Assembly: GCA_012516125.1 (NCBI GenBank)
Contig: JAAYXB010000014.1
Coordinates: forward strand, 86,056-150,055
Length of the DNA: 64,000 bases
Source of the DNA: Bacillota bacterium
GTDB lineage: Bacteria; Bacillota; SHA-98; UBA4971
Reading direction: 5' to 3'
Each line of letters opens with the position of its first letter. The stretch's first letter is position 1. The position numbers and the translations under genes were made by a program. The notes below the pieces were generated by a model. It did not search any database, was not told where the DNA came from, and saw only the letters and a program-made list of their open reading frames with translations. Shown piece by piece: positions 28,713 through 37,615 of the stretch.

Positions 28713-29504
28713 CTACGCGACGACCGGGTCCCGCTTTCGGTAGAAGAATGGCGAAATGAGATCAAACCCAAGCTCGGACGCGGCCATTATGGTCTCGGTG
28801 CCCCCGATGAACAACACGCCTCCGGGCCGCAGGCTCGCGTGGAACCCCTTGAACACCCGGGCCTTGGCCTCCTCGGTGAAGTAGATCATGACGTTTCGGC
28901 AGAGGATGAGGTCGCAGTCCTGCTCATACGCATCGGCCAGCAGGTTGTGAACCCGAAACTCGACCATCTGGCGTACCGAGTCTTTCAGCCTGAGCCTGTC
29001 TCCTTCTACCGTAAAGTATTTCTGCACAAGGTCAGGCCTTACCTCCTTGACATCGTCTCGCGTGTAAACCGCTTCACGCGCGAGGTGGAGCGCAGATGAG
29101 TTTATGTCTGTGCCGATGATCCGGTGCCTTGAGCCGGGTGTGAACTCTCTCAGGATCATGGCGACACTGTACGGCTCCTGGCCAGCGGAACATCCGGCCG
29201 ACCATACCTTCAGTGTCGGTCGCTCCTTTAGGAGACCCGGCAGGATGGTCTTCGCCAGTTCATCGAACTTCTCGCGATTTCGAAAGAAATTGGACACGTT
29301 TATGGTCACAAAATCCACGAAATCCCGAAGCAGTGCGGGGTCTTGTTCCATTGCCCGCCAGTAATCGAAGAGGCTCGCGTGCCCCGACCTCGTAAGCGCT
29401 GCGGCCAGCCTGCGTTTCATCTGGTTTTCCTTGTAGCAGCCGAGATCTATTCCTGCCGCCTGCATGACCTTCCTTCGGAAAAGGTTGTACTCCATCTCTT
29501 GCAC
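28713..29504 (-). CDS. cheR: Chemotaxis receptor methyltransferase CheR
   Basis: 263 residues. The N-terminal helical domain (GIDLGCYKENQMKRRLAAALTRSGHASLFDYWRAM) is followed by TINVSNFFRNREKFDELA and the SAM-binding core VWSAGCSAGQEPYSVAMIL, then IIGTDINSSALHLAREAVYT and DLILCRNVMIYFTEEA. It methylates glutamates on chemoreceptors. The start is GTG at 29504 or ATG at 29495. It lies downstream of cheB in the same operon. Confidence 0.95.
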   Translation of the reverse strand: MQEMEYNLFRRKVMQAAGIDLGCYKENQMKRRLAAALTRSGHASLFDYWRAMEQDPALLRDFVDFVTINVSNFFRNREKFDELAKTILPGLLKERPTLKVWSAGCSAGQEPYSVAMILREFTPGSRHRIIGTDINSSALHLAREAVYTRDDVKEVRPDLVQKYFTVEGDRLRLKDSVRQMVEFRVHNLLADAYEQDCDLILCRNVMIYFTEEAKARVFKGFHASLRPGGVLFIGGTETIMAASELGFDLISPFFYRKRDPVVA

Positions 29505-29621
29505 GTCTGTTGCAGCTCCTGAATCGTTTAGTCGCGACCCCGCCCCATCCTCCCTGTCCTCTCCTTGTGCCTGACCGCACCACGCTATGCGATCTTGTCG
29601 CGCCCAGCAATACCAGGTCTC

Positions 29622-30761
29622 CTACCCAATCCTTCGGACCAGTTCCACGATGGCCCCGGCCACTTCGTGGACAGGGACCACCACGTCAGCGAGCCCCTGC
29701 TCGATCACAGCCCTGGGCATGCCGTAGATGACGCATGTCGATTCATGCTCTGCTATGGTTCTCCCGCCCGCCGCCTTGATGGCAGCCATGCCGGCCGCGC
29801 CGTCCCTACCCATTCCTGTGAGCACCACTCCGACCAGCCGGTCTCCATAGACGCGCGCCGCGGACTCCATCGTGGTATCAACGGACGGTCTCACGCCGTT
29901 TCGCGGCGGATCTGTGGTGAGCACCACCTCGCCATCGCCGATGACCGACATGTGGTGCCCACCCGGCGCAACCAGCGCGACCGCGTCGGCAAGCCTGTCC
30001 CCGGCCTCAGCTTCCTTCACCGCTATGGCCGAGGCTTCGTCGAGCCTTGCCGCAAGCGACCTCGTAAACCCTGGGGGCATGTGCTGCACAACGAGTATAG
30101 CCGCGCGGATGTCGCCGGGCAAAGCCGGGAGAACCTGGTTGAGCGCTGAGGGACCGCCAGTAGAAGAGCCGATAACCACAGCGATATCCGACTCCTTGAT
30201 CGGACCTGCCTTCCGGCTCTCCCCGCCTGCGAGGCGGCTGAGGAGAACGGTTTCGGAGGGAATGGTTCGGCCGTGTCCGCCGCCTCCAGGCAGTGCGTCT
30301 CCGCCCACCTTCGCTCCCCGTGCTCCCCCTGGCCTTGCGACCCCCGGCGCCCGCACTTTCGCCCGCGCCGCCAGCTTCACCTTGGCAACGAGCTGGTCGC
30401 GGATCTCACCGAGCCCAACGGTCATCGAGTGCGACGGCTTGGCGACGAAATCGACGGCGCCGAGTTCCAGCGCCTGGATGGTGACGGCCGCGCCCTCCTG
30501 GGTCAGGGCGCTCAGCATCACCACGGGGACAGGTCGCTCGCTCATAATCGCCCGCAGCGCTGCAAGGCCGTCCATCACCGGCATCTCGACATCCATCGTA
30601 ATAACGTCGGGCCGGAGGGCGCGGGCCTTCTCCACCGCCGCCCTACCGTCCCGGGCGATGTCGACCACGGTAATGTCAGGGTCTGACCCCAGCATATCCG
30701 AAACCACTTTGCGTGTAAAGGCTGAGTCGTCGACGACAAGCACTCTGATTGGCAGGTCCAC
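29622..30761 (-). CDS. cheB: Chemotaxis methylesterase/glutaminase CheB
   Basis: 379 residues; GTG at 30761 after GGGAGATC. An N-terminal REC domain (VLVVDDSAFTRKVV; phosphorylation site near residue 57 in TMDVEMPVMDG) is joined by a Gly/Arg-rich linker to the esterase domain with the catalytic triad: Ser in IGSSTGGPSAL, His in VVQHMPPGFT, Asp in TGMGRDGAAGM. It removes methyl groups from receptors and is activated by CheA. Flanked by cheY and cheR. Confidence 0.95.
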   Translation of the reverse strand: MDLPIRVLVVDDSAFTRKVVSDMLGSDPDITVVDIARDGRAAVEKARALRPDVITMDVEMPVMDGLAALRAIMSERPVPVVMLSALTQEGAAVTIQALELGAVDFVAKPSHSMTVGLGEIRDQLVAKVKLAARAKVRAPGVARPGGARGAKVGGDALPGGGGHGRTIPSETVLLSRLAGGESRKAGPIKESDIAVVIGSSTGGPSALNQVLPALPGDIRAAILVVQHMPPGFTRSLAARLDEASAIAVKEAEAGDRLADAVALVAPGGHHMSVIGDGEVVLTTDPPRNGVRPSVDTTMESAARVYGDRLVGVVLTGMGRDGAAGMAAIKAAGGRTIAEHESTCVIYGMPRAVIEQGLADVVVPVHEVAGAIVELVRRIG

Positions 30762-30797
30762 GGAATCAGATCTCCCTTTCCACTCACCAGCAGGCTG

Positions 30798-31154
30798 TCA
30801 ACCGACCAGTTTCTTGAGGGACGCGAGCACCTTATCGGGGTCGAAGGGCTTAAGGAGGTAGTCACGCGCCCCGGCCATGATGGCCTCCATAACCAGCGAC
30901 TGCTGGCCCACTGCCGTGCACATGATCACCTTGGCATGCGGGTCGCGTTTCTTGATCTCCTTAAGCGCGGCGATCCCGTCCATCACAGGCATGGTGATGT
31001 CCATGAGAACTGCGTCCGGGGAGGTCTCCACGTACTTCTTTACGGCCTCCTCCCCGTCCTGCGCCTCCTCGACCTGGTACCCATGCTCCTCCAGGAGTTT
31101 CCGCGATCTCATCCTCATGAACGCCGCATCGTCCACGATGAGCACCCTGGGCAC
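30798..31154 (-). CDS. cheY: Chemotaxis response regulator CheY
   Basis: 118 residues, single REC domain. Acidic pocket VLIVDDAAFMRM, phosphorylation site VLMDITMPVMDGIAAL, conserved Thr in IMCTAVGQ and Lys in YLLKPFDPDKV. The GTG start directly abuts the cheC stop (TAG then GTG), with GGGGTGA as ribosome-binding site. It is the motor-binding regulator phosphorylated by CheA. Confidence 0.95.
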   Translation of the reverse strand: MPRVLIVDDAAFMRMRSRKLLEEHGYQVEEAQDGEEAVKKYVETSPDAVLMDITMPVMDGIAALKEIKKRDPHAKVIMCTAVGQQSLVMEAIMAGARDYLLKPFDPDKVLASLKKLVG

Positions 31155-31910
31155 CTATATCACCCCGCTCCCCTTTGCGTTGCCCGAGCTCAGCGCATTG
31201 AGGATGGTTGCGAGAGAGTTGTTGGTGGGCACAATGAAGAACAGAGCTTCGACGCTCTCGAGGCTCTGCGTGAGCACCGTCTGGGCCACCAAGGCGTCCC
31301 TGCCCCCCGTTTGGCCTGGACCGCTGCCGCTGCCGCTGCTTTCGCTCGCTCCGGCCGACGCGTCCCTGGTGGCCACCGAGGCCTCCAGCATCTTCGAGAC
31401 AAGCGTCTCTCCGTCGAGCACCGGCGGAGCGGGCATAGCGCGAAGGCCTGTGGCCTCCGCCAGTGAGTTTAGAAAGAAGGAGCCCGCCAGGTTGCCGACC
31501 TCGCAAAGGGCCGACCCGCCCATCTCCGTCAGGCTGGTGGTCGTTCCAGGCTCGTTGCCCATGAGTATGTCCACCAGCCGATAAGCGCTGGGACGCGGGA
31601 AAATGAGTATGACGTCACCTGTGACGTCGCCCGTAAGCCCGATCCTCACGCCAATCGTAGGCTCTTCCACGCTATGCTTTGCTACCCTCGAGATGTCTTC
31701 GCGCACCACGAAACACACGTCAGGCACGCTCATCTCGATCTTTCGGCCTATCATGTCGGAGAGCACCGATGCCGCGCTCTCCATGCCCTTCGCCAGGATG
31801 CCCCTGAGTGTCTCAAGTTCGCTAGCACTGTAACTGGTAGTCGGAGCGATCGTCGTTCCCTCCTTCAGAACCTGACCCGGAAATATGGCTGCGGCCCATG
31901 GCCTTCTCAA
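31155..31910 (-). CDS. cheC: CheY-P phosphatase CheC
   Basis: Up to 251 residues if the TTG at 31910 is used. The CheC fold is clear: ASVLSDMIGRKIEMSVPDV and MGGSALCEVGNLAGSFFLNSLAE, the latter with the S-x3-E-x2-N phosphatase signature. The matching N-terminal site is degenerate (LRGILAKGMESA in place of LREIGNIGAG), so probably only one active site works. A Ser/Gly/Ala-rich linker is inserted at about 185-205. The true start is uncertain: the best Shine-Dalgarno site (AAGGAGGG, about 31855) is followed at normal spacing only by an ATC codon at 31847. Overlaps the cheA 3' end. Confidence 0.9.
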   Translation of the reverse strand: MRRPWAAAIFPGQVLKEGTTIAPTTSYSASELETLRGILAKGMESAASVLSDMIGRKIEMSVPDVCFVVREDISRVAKHSVEEPTIGVRIGLTGDVTGDVILIFPRPSAYRLVDILMGNEPGTTTSLTEMGGSALCEVGNLAGSFFLNSLAEATGLRAMPAPPVLDGETLVSKMLEASVATRDASAGASESSGSGSGPGQTGGRDALVAQTVLTQSLESVEALFFIVPTNNSLATILNALSSGNAKGSGVI

Positions 31911-34011
31911 GCACCCTCGCGACGTCCAGGATCAGGGCGACCCGCCCATCACCGAGAATGGCGCCTCCCAGCACACCCCTGGCGCATCTCGCGAGCCTGC
32001 CCAGGCTCTTGATGACTATCTCCTGCTCGCCCAGCAGGGAATCAACGATGATGCCAACCCGCACGTCCTCGTATCTCGCCACCACCACGAGCGCCCGCCC
32101 GCTGGACCGGTCAGGGCATTCCGTCGGGGTCCCATCCCCGGACTCCGACGCCATCACCCCGTTACCTCTCCCTGCAAAGTCCCGCAAGTCAAAGACGGGG
32201 AGCACTTTGCCCCTCAGGACTATCGCGTGCCCCTGGCCGACAGGCTTGACCTCTGAAAGGGGCACGCGTGTGACCTCAACCACCGACGACAATGGCACCG
32301 CGAACTCCTGACCGCACGACTCCACAAGAAGCGCCCTGAACACCGCGAGCGTGAGCGGCACCGACAGGGCGAAAGTCGTCCCCTTGCCGACGGACGTCTT
32401 CACCCTCACGGTCCCCCCGAGCTTCTCAACGTTGGTGCGGACGATGTCAAGGCCCACGCCGCGCCCCGACACGTCATTCACCTGGCTTGCAGTGGAAAAG
32501 CCCGGCTGGAAGATGAGCTCGATGGCCTCCTCGTCTGAGAGAGCCGCAGCGACCTCTGGGGAAATGATCCCCTTGCGGACGGCTGACTCGCGGACGCGCA
32601 CGAGGTCAATGCCTCCACCGTCGTCCTCAACGATTATGACCACGCGGTCCTCCACGTGGCGTGCGGCCAGCCGCACCCGCCCCTTCTCGGGCTTGCCGCG
32701 GCGCACGCGCTCGTCGGGCGGCTCGATGCCATGCCCGACGGCGTTGCGAAGGAGGTGGATGATCGGGTCCGCCACCTCCTCTATCAGCGCCCGGTCGAGC
32801 TCGGTGTCCTCGCCCTCAACCACGAACTCCACCAGCTTGCCCGAGCTTGCGGCGGTATCGCGGACCATCCTGGGAAACCGCTTGAAGAGGCTCGCGAGCG
32901 GCGTCATCCTGGCCTTCATGATCTCTTCCTGAAGCTCGGTTGTGAGCCGGCTCATGTGGGCCGTGATCTGCTCGAGGTCCTCGATAGGCTCCGAGTGCCC
33001 GTCCAGCGCTGCAAGGCGCCTCTGGACCTCGGCGAGCCTGGCCTCATCTATTGCGAGTTCGGATACTATGCGGACGAGCCTGTCGAAGGCCTCGATGCCG
33101 ACGCGGATGGTCTCTCCCTGCGACCGCCCCAGCAGCCTCGGGACGTCGGTTGTCGCAGACTCGCCGCAACTCCCACTCCCACCGTTGCCGCCTGGTTCCC
33201 GCCCGCTGCTCCCGCCCGGACTGCCACCGCCATCGCCAACGCTATCGCCGGCGGTGCTCGGAAGGGCCGCTGCATCGCGCTGAGATACGTCGGCACCACC
33301 GGCAGCCAGAGCCTCCTCCGTGCCACGACTTTCGGGCTGGAACCGGCGCACCTCCACACGCTCCACATCGCTGACCTCGCCGACCTTCCGTTCCACCTCT
33401 GTCTCGTCGACATGCGAGGCAAGCACCAGTACGGCCGACAGGTCGAGGCCGGCCTTCTCAGCCCTGATCTCGTCGATGGACGGCCGCGACCCGGCAACTG
33501 TGCCGAGCTCCTGGAGAGCCTGGATCACCTGGAGCGCACGCACAGGAGGCATCACCGTGTCGTCCGCGAACTTCACGCGCACCTCATACGTGCCCGCCCC
33601 CAGGGATGCAGCCTCGGCAAGCCTTGCCACGAGCGCCTCGACGTCGATTCTGCCCTCGCCCTCAGCATCTGGACCACTGGACAAGTCGAACTCCGCCGCA
33701 AGCCCCCGCAGGCCATCGACTGCCTCGAGAAGCACGTTCACGAGCTCCTGGCGAGGCGCAAGCCTGCCGTCTCGCATGGCCGCAAACACGTCCTCCATGG
33801 CGTGGGCAAGCGTAGACATCCTGGAGTACCCGACCGTGGCCGACGAGCCCTTAACGGTATGCGCGATGCGGAACATGTCCTGGAGGAGGCGCGGGTCATG
33901 GCCCTCGCCTTCGAGCTTGACGATCTCCTCTTCGAGCACTTCGAGCTGGTCGAGGGTCTCATCGAGGAAAAGCCTGATGTCCTCGGGACTCAGAGTGTAT
34001 CCTTCCGCCAC
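31822..34011 (-). CDS. cheA: Chemotaxis histidine kinase CheA
   Basis: 729 residues; GTG at 34011. P1 phosphotransfer domain with His in RIAHTVKGSSATVG; a middle region about 150-300 with a P2-like part and a Gly/Ser linker; P3 dimerisation helices; P4 ATPase with HLLRNAVGHGIEPPDER, EDDGGGIDL and GRGVGLDIVRTNVEKLGGTV; and a CheW-like P5 domain from about 585 (FRALLVESCGQEFAVPLSSVVEV). The gene directly follows flgL (14 bases), an arrangement that ties chemotaxis expression to the late flagellar operon. Confidence 0.95.
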   Translation of the reverse strand: MAEGYTLSPEDIRLFLDETLDQLEVLEEEIVKLEGEGHDPRLLQDMFRIAHTVKGSSATVGYSRMSTLAHAMEDVFAAMRDGRLAPRQELVNVLLEAVDGLRGLAAEFDLSSGPDAEGEGRIDVEALVARLAEAASLGAGTYEVRVKFADDTVMPPVRALQVIQALQELGTVAGSRPSIDEIRAEKAGLDLSAVLVLASHVDETEVERKVGEVSDVERVEVRRFQPESRGTEEALAAGGADVSQRDAAALPSTAGDSVGDGGGSPGGSSGREPGGNGGSGSCGESATTDVPRLLGRSQGETIRVGIEAFDRLVRIVSELAIDEARLAEVQRRLAALDGHSEPIEDLEQITAHMSRLTTELQEEIMKARMTPLASLFKRFPRMVRDTAASSGKLVEFVVEGEDTELDRALIEEVADPIIHLLRNAVGHGIEPPDERVRRGKPEKGRVRLAARHVEDRVVIIVEDDGGGIDLVRVRESAVRKGIISPEVAAALSDEEAIELIFQPGFSTASQVNDVSGRGVGLDIVRTNVEKLGGTVRVKTSVGKGTTFALSVPLTLAVFRALLVESCGQEFAVPLSSVVEVTRVPLSEVKPVGQGHAIVLRGKVLPVFDLRDFAGRGNGVMASESGDGTPTECPDRSSGRALVVVARYEDVRVGIIVDSLLGEQEIVIKSLGRLARCARGVLGGAILGDGRVALILDVARVLEKAMGRSHISGSGSEGGNDDRSDYQLQC

Positions 34012-34025
34012 TTCGTCACCGACCC

Positions 34026-34961
34026 TTACCGCAAGTAGTCCACAAGGGATGTCTGCATTATCCCGGCAGCCGCGCCGAGCGCGGCCCTGTACACCGTCTC
34101 CTGCAACTGCAAGTCCGTGATTGCCTTGAACACGTCAGCGTCCTCCGTCTTGGAAAGGAGCGCTTCAAGCTCCACCTCGTCCTGGGAAAGCTTCATAGAT
34201 ACCCTGTCGAGCCGCCGCACCTTCGCCCCGATGCCCGTGACGAGGTTCATGATCCTGTCCTGCGCTGCCTGGGTGGCGGCGATGTCAGATGCAATGTCGT
34301 CTTGGAACGTCGCTGACGCATCCCCAGCGAGAAGGTGGTCGCGGAGGGCCACGAGGATCTCGAACAGGTTCCTGCCGTTCGCCTCGGGGATACCGTTCAT
34401 GAATGCCTCCTCGCCGTTTGTGTTGATCTGCATCGTGGTACCGGGCTCGACCTCGATTCGCTTTTGGCCGGTATCGCCTTCGTATGTGACAACATAGCTA
34501 GGAGGGCTCGCGTTCTCAGTAAGCACAAAAGGCCTTGTCAATGTCTTAAGGCCCGCGAAAATGTATCTACCATCGTACTGCGTGTTCGCAAGATCCACAA
34601 GCTCAGAGATGAGCCCGTCCACGTCCTGCGCAAGCGCCCGTCGCTCGTCGTCTGAAAGAGTGCTGTTCCCCGCGCGAAGCGCGGCGTCGGCGGCGTTCTC
34701 GAAGACCTCCTGCGCCTTCATGAGGGCCCGCTCGGTGGCGCCGAGCCAGTCCCTGGCATCGTCGATGTTGGTCTTGTGTTGCGCGACACCAGCCCGAAGC
34801 GCCCGGATGGCAAGGCCTCGCGATGCAGCGATCGGGTCGTCGGACGGCTTTCGCACGCGCTTTCCGGTGGATATATCCTCCGACAGCTTCTGCATGCGGG
34901 CAAGCTGCTGGGCGATGTCCCTGGACAGGTTGTTCAGAAGATAACTCGTGCTGATGCGCAA
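34026..34961 (-). CDS. flgL: Hook-filament junction protein FlgL
   Basis: 311 residues; TTG at 34961 behind GGAGGGGGTGATG. Flagellin-like N-terminus (RISTSYLLNNLSRDIAQQLARMQKLSEDISTGKRVRKPSDDPIAASRGLAIR), the conserved YDGRYIFAG motif at about residue 135, and a C-terminal helix (ETVYRAALGAAAGIMQTSLVDYLR) identify FlgL. It joins the FlgK ring to the filament. It follows flgK after 131 bases. Confidence 0.94.
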   Translation of the reverse strand: MRISTSYLLNNLSRDIAQQLARMQKLSEDISTGKRVRKPSDDPIAASRGLAIRALRAGVAQHKTNIDDARDWLGATERALMKAQEVFENAADAALRAGNSTLSDDERRALAQDVDGLISELVDLANTQYDGRYIFAGLKTLTRPFVLTENASPPSYVVTYEGDTGQKRIEVEPGTTMQINTNGEEAFMNGIPEANGRNLFEILVALRDHLLAGDASATFQDDIASDIAATQAAQDRIMNLVTGIGAKVRRLDRVSMKLSQDEVELEALLSKTEDADVFKAITDLQLQETVYRAALGAAAGIMQTSLVDYLR

Positions 34962-35092
34962 ACCACATCACCCCCTCCGAATGGCCAACCGCAGGATGGG
35001 CGACACCAGGCACGTGCCCCGTTCAAGCGCAAGCGCAATCTCAAGCACCGGTGCAATGGCAGACGCGGACGCGGGCGCGAGCGCGTGAAGCC

Positions 35093-36556
35093 CTACCTGC
35101 CGACGAGGCCCGTCCCGTTGATGAGGGTGTCCAGCATCTCATCTATGGCGGTGGTAAGCCTTGCCGCGGCCTCGTACGCCCGCTGGTAACGCATGAGGTT
35201 CACCATCTCTTCGTCGATGGACACCCCTGAGATGCTGTCCTTGTTGTTCGTGTACTGCTGCAGCGTCGCCTCGTGCACCTGCACCATGTGCGCGGCCTGC
35301 CGGGCGTTCGTCCCGACGTCGGCGATAATCTGCTGATAGAACCCGCCGAAGCTGACCTTGCCGCCGCCCATCGTGAGGGCGTCCTCGAGACCTGCGATGG
35401 CAAGCGCTACCGAACCGTCTCCGGCGACCCCAGGCGTGGCGGCCGCAGCCACCTTCGCGACATCGCCGCCGGCGTCTGGGTCGAGGGCCGGGTTCACGCT
35501 GAGCACGCGGCTTCCCGGGTCATAGATGTAAAAATCTCGCTGCGGCGGAGGCTCTGGCGGGTCATCGAGCCCGTAACCTTGCCTGTGCTGCTCGTTGATC
35601 CTCTCGGCAAGGGTAGTTGCAAGATCCTCAACGTCCTCATAGTAAGTCGGCAGGTCGCCGTTCCTCACCTCGAGCAGGCCGCCGACCTCGCCGCCGCTGA
35701 TATCCGCCGAGTCTCCATTATTCGCCCAAACCACGCGGGATTCCTGCTCCTCCACCCCGGAACCAAGCAATTCCCCAGGCAGGGTTCCTGACTCAAACCG
35801 CAGCTCGTTCACCCTGTCCTCGCGCACAAGCTCGCCAGAGCCGACCTGGATGACCACGGACCCGTCTTTGGCCTCGAAGGCGCTGATATTGATCAGCCTC
35901 GACAGGCGCGCGATGGCGACGTCCCGCTTGTCCTTGAGATCTGCCGGGTCATTACCGATTGCGGTGATCCTTACGATCTCCTTGTTCTGGGCCGCGATCT
36001 CCCTGGCGAGGGCGTTGATTTCGTCCACCCTGGTGGCTATGCCGTCGTCCAGGTCGCGTGCGAGCTCACGCAGGCCGCGCAGCACCTGGTTAAAGTAAGA
36101 CGCGAGGGTCTTCGCTTCCTCCACGAGGGCCGTGCGCACGGCGATGCTCTCCGGGCGCTTGGACAGCTCATCCCATGCGGCGAAGAACTTGCTCAGGGCA
36201 TCGGCCAGGCCCACATCGGACGGCTCCCCGAAAATCGCTTCCACCTGCGATAGGGCGTCATTTCTGCCATCCCAGAGGCCCAGGGTCACGCCGGCCTGGC
36301 GGATACGGCTTTCGACAAACCCGTCGAAGACGCGCTTTATCCTGACTATCTCGACGCCTGTGCCCACGGTGCCGGGGCGCTTGAACCCCGCGCCAGTCTC
36401 CACGACATAGCCCGGCGTCGCCGCGAGGATGGGCTCCCGGCGCACGTACCCGGGCGTGCCGGCGTTCGCGATGTTGTGCCCGATCACCTCGAGCGCCCTC
36501 TGATGCGCCACGAGGGCGCGCCTTGCGGTCTCAAGAGCGAGAAAAGTGGAGCGCAT
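35093..36556 (-). CDS. flgK: Hook-associated protein FlgK
   Basis: 487 residues. N-terminal motif ALETARRALVAHQRALEVIGHNIANAGTPGYVRREPILAATP and the C-terminal motif ISGVSIDEEMVNLMRYQRAYEAAARLTTAIDEMLDTLINGTG are diagnostic. It forms the first junction zone between hook and filament. Its start overlaps the flgN 3' end by 26 bases. Confidence 0.95.
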   Translation of the reverse strand: MRSTFLALETARRALVAHQRALEVIGHNIANAGTPGYVRREPILAATPGYVVETGAGFKRPGTVGTGVEIVRIKRVFDGFVESRIRQAGVTLGLWDGRNDALSQVEAIFGEPSDVGLADALSKFFAAWDELSKRPESIAVRTALVEEAKTLASYFNQVLRGLRELARDLDDGIATRVDEINALAREIAAQNKEIVRITAIGNDPADLKDKRDVAIARLSRLINISAFEAKDGSVVIQVGSGELVREDRVNELRFESGTLPGELLGSGVEEQESRVVWANNGDSADISGGEVGGLLEVRNGDLPTYYEDVEDLATTLAERINEQHRQGYGLDDPPEPPPQRDFYIYDPGSRVLSVNPALDPDAGGDVAKVAAAATPGVAGDGSVALAIAGLEDALTMGGGKVSFGGFYQQIIADVGTNARQAAHMVQVHEATLQQYTNNKDSISGVSIDEEMVNLMRYQRAYEAAARLTTAIDEMLDTLINGTGLVGR

Positions 36557-37055
36557 GCGGCTTTCCCGCCTTTCTCCCCAGGGCTATGGTGTTGATCGAG
36601 TATGTGTTCCGGCCCTCGCGGCCCGCGTACAGCCGGGTCGCGAAGTCGATGTAGTCGAGGATGTTGTTTATGAGCACGATGTTTCCGCTGTTGATCACGG
36701 CGTGCTCCTCAAGGATGGGCGCAAGCTGCTGGAGGATGCTCCTGTATCTCTCCAGGCACTCCTCCCCCGCCGAAGACATAACCTCCTCGCACGTGGCGCC
36801 GTCCCGCCCCGGACCCGGGCCCCGGCCCAGGCTGCGCGCGACCTCGCTGAGGAGGGCGAGCCTCGCGTTCATCGCCGCGCGTATCTTTGCAACCACGGCC
36901 TCCACGTCGCGCAGCGTGGCCGTGAGGGCGTCGGTATCAAAAGAAACGAGAAGCCCTTGCTCCCGGCGGGAGAGGTCGAGGAGATCCCTGTGAAGGGCGA
37001 CCTCTTCCTCGAGGAGATCGAGGATCTCGTTACACCGTCGAGCGATATCCTGCAT
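36531..37055 (-). CDS. flgN: FlgK/FlgL export chaperone FlgN
   Basis: 174 residues, mostly helical: EILDLLEEEVALHRDLLDLSRREQGLLVSFDTDALTATLRDVEAVVAKI is typical of the FlgN family, and the C-terminal part has NIVLINNILDYIDFATRLYAGREGRNTYSI. It should hold FlgK and FlgL ready for export. Position between flgM and flgK is the standard Firmicute order. ATG at 37055 with GGGGTGAG upstream. Confidence 0.9.
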   Translation of the reverse strand: MQDIARRCNEILDLLEEEVALHRDLLDLSRREQGLLVSFDTDALTATLRDVEAVVAKIRAAMNARLALLSEVARSLGRGPGPGRDGATCEEVMSSAGEECLERYRSILQQLAPILEEHAVINSGNIVLINNILDYIDFATRLYAGREGRNTYSINTIALGRKAGKPHALHFSRS

Positions 37056-37109
37056 CTCGGTTCACTCACCCCGCGCCGCCGCGCAGCACAAGCGCAGGCC
37101 CGAGCGGCG

Positions 37110-37235
37110 CCTAAGTGAGGGTGCGTTAGTTCTTGCCCTTTTCCAGTACTTGCCGGATTGCTGGTGTTGCACTCTCTCTTTGAGTCACCGGCAACCCCTC
37201 CCAAAACTCGGGAGCATTTCTGCACCCCCACTTAA
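37110..37235 (-). repeat. Intercistronic structured element, copy 4 (short form)
   Basis: 126 bp on the - strand from TTAAGTGGGGGTGCAG to GCACCCTCACTTAGG, lying between flgM and flgN. It has the terminal repeats, the CTCCC/GGGAG hairpin and the GGTTGCCGGTG stem but lacks the whole inner two-hairpin block, which is replaced by a short ACTCAAAGAGAG loop. This is a clean size variant of copies 1 and 3. Confidence 0.82.
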
Positions 37236-37249
37236 GGCCGGCAGGGCGC

Positions 37250-37546
37250 TCAGGATGGCTTCACTAGCTTGCGGGCGACCATGTCGCCGCTCACCCTGTA
37301 GGTGCCGGCCTCGAGGTCCCTGCGAATGGCCTCGGCCCTCGCCTTTCGCGCTGCGGCAATCTCATCGAGTCTCTGGTGTGCGCGTTGTAGCTCGCGCGCG
37401 CGGTCGGAGACGATGACCTCATCCGCGTCCGCCTCCGCCTTTTCCCGTTTCTCCTGGGCCTCCCGGGCCTCCCTGGACTTGCTCGCCTCGGCTTGCTCTG
37501 CATACCTGCTGAGGATCCTGCGCAGCCCCTCGTTTTCGACCTTCAC
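37250..37546 (-). CDS. flgM: Anti-sigma-28 factor FlgM
   Basis: 98 residues from the GTG at 37546 (AGAGAGG eight bases upstream); a GTG at 37555 is also possible, and the ATG at 37597 lies in the promoter. The N-terminal half is very charged and disordered-looking. The C-terminal sigma-binding motif is clear: ARKARAEAIRRDLEAGTYRVSGDMVARKLVKPS. FlgM holds sigma-28 until it is exported after hook completion. It heads flgM-flgN-flgK-flgL and is itself behind a sigma-28 promoter. Confidence 0.9.
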   Translation of the reverse strand: MKVENEGLRRILSRYAEQAEASKSREAREAQEKREKAEADADEVIVSDRARELQRAHQRLDEIAAARKARAEAIRRDLEAGTYRVSGDMVARKLVKPS

Positions 37547-37587
37547 GGCACGCACCTCTCTCCGATGCCGACTCGTTCTCGGTGATC

Positions 37588-37615
37588 TTATCGGCAAGTT
37601 AAGGCGAGGTGTTTA
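37588..37615 (-). promoter_or_regulatory. Sigma-28 promoter of the flgM operon
   Basis: On the - strand TAAA (37612-37615), 16-nt spacer, GCCGATAA (37588-37595), a perfect -10. The -35 TAAA overlaps the flgJ TAA stop codon, so late genes from flgM onward can be expressed separately from the upstream rod and ring genes. Confidence 0.85.
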
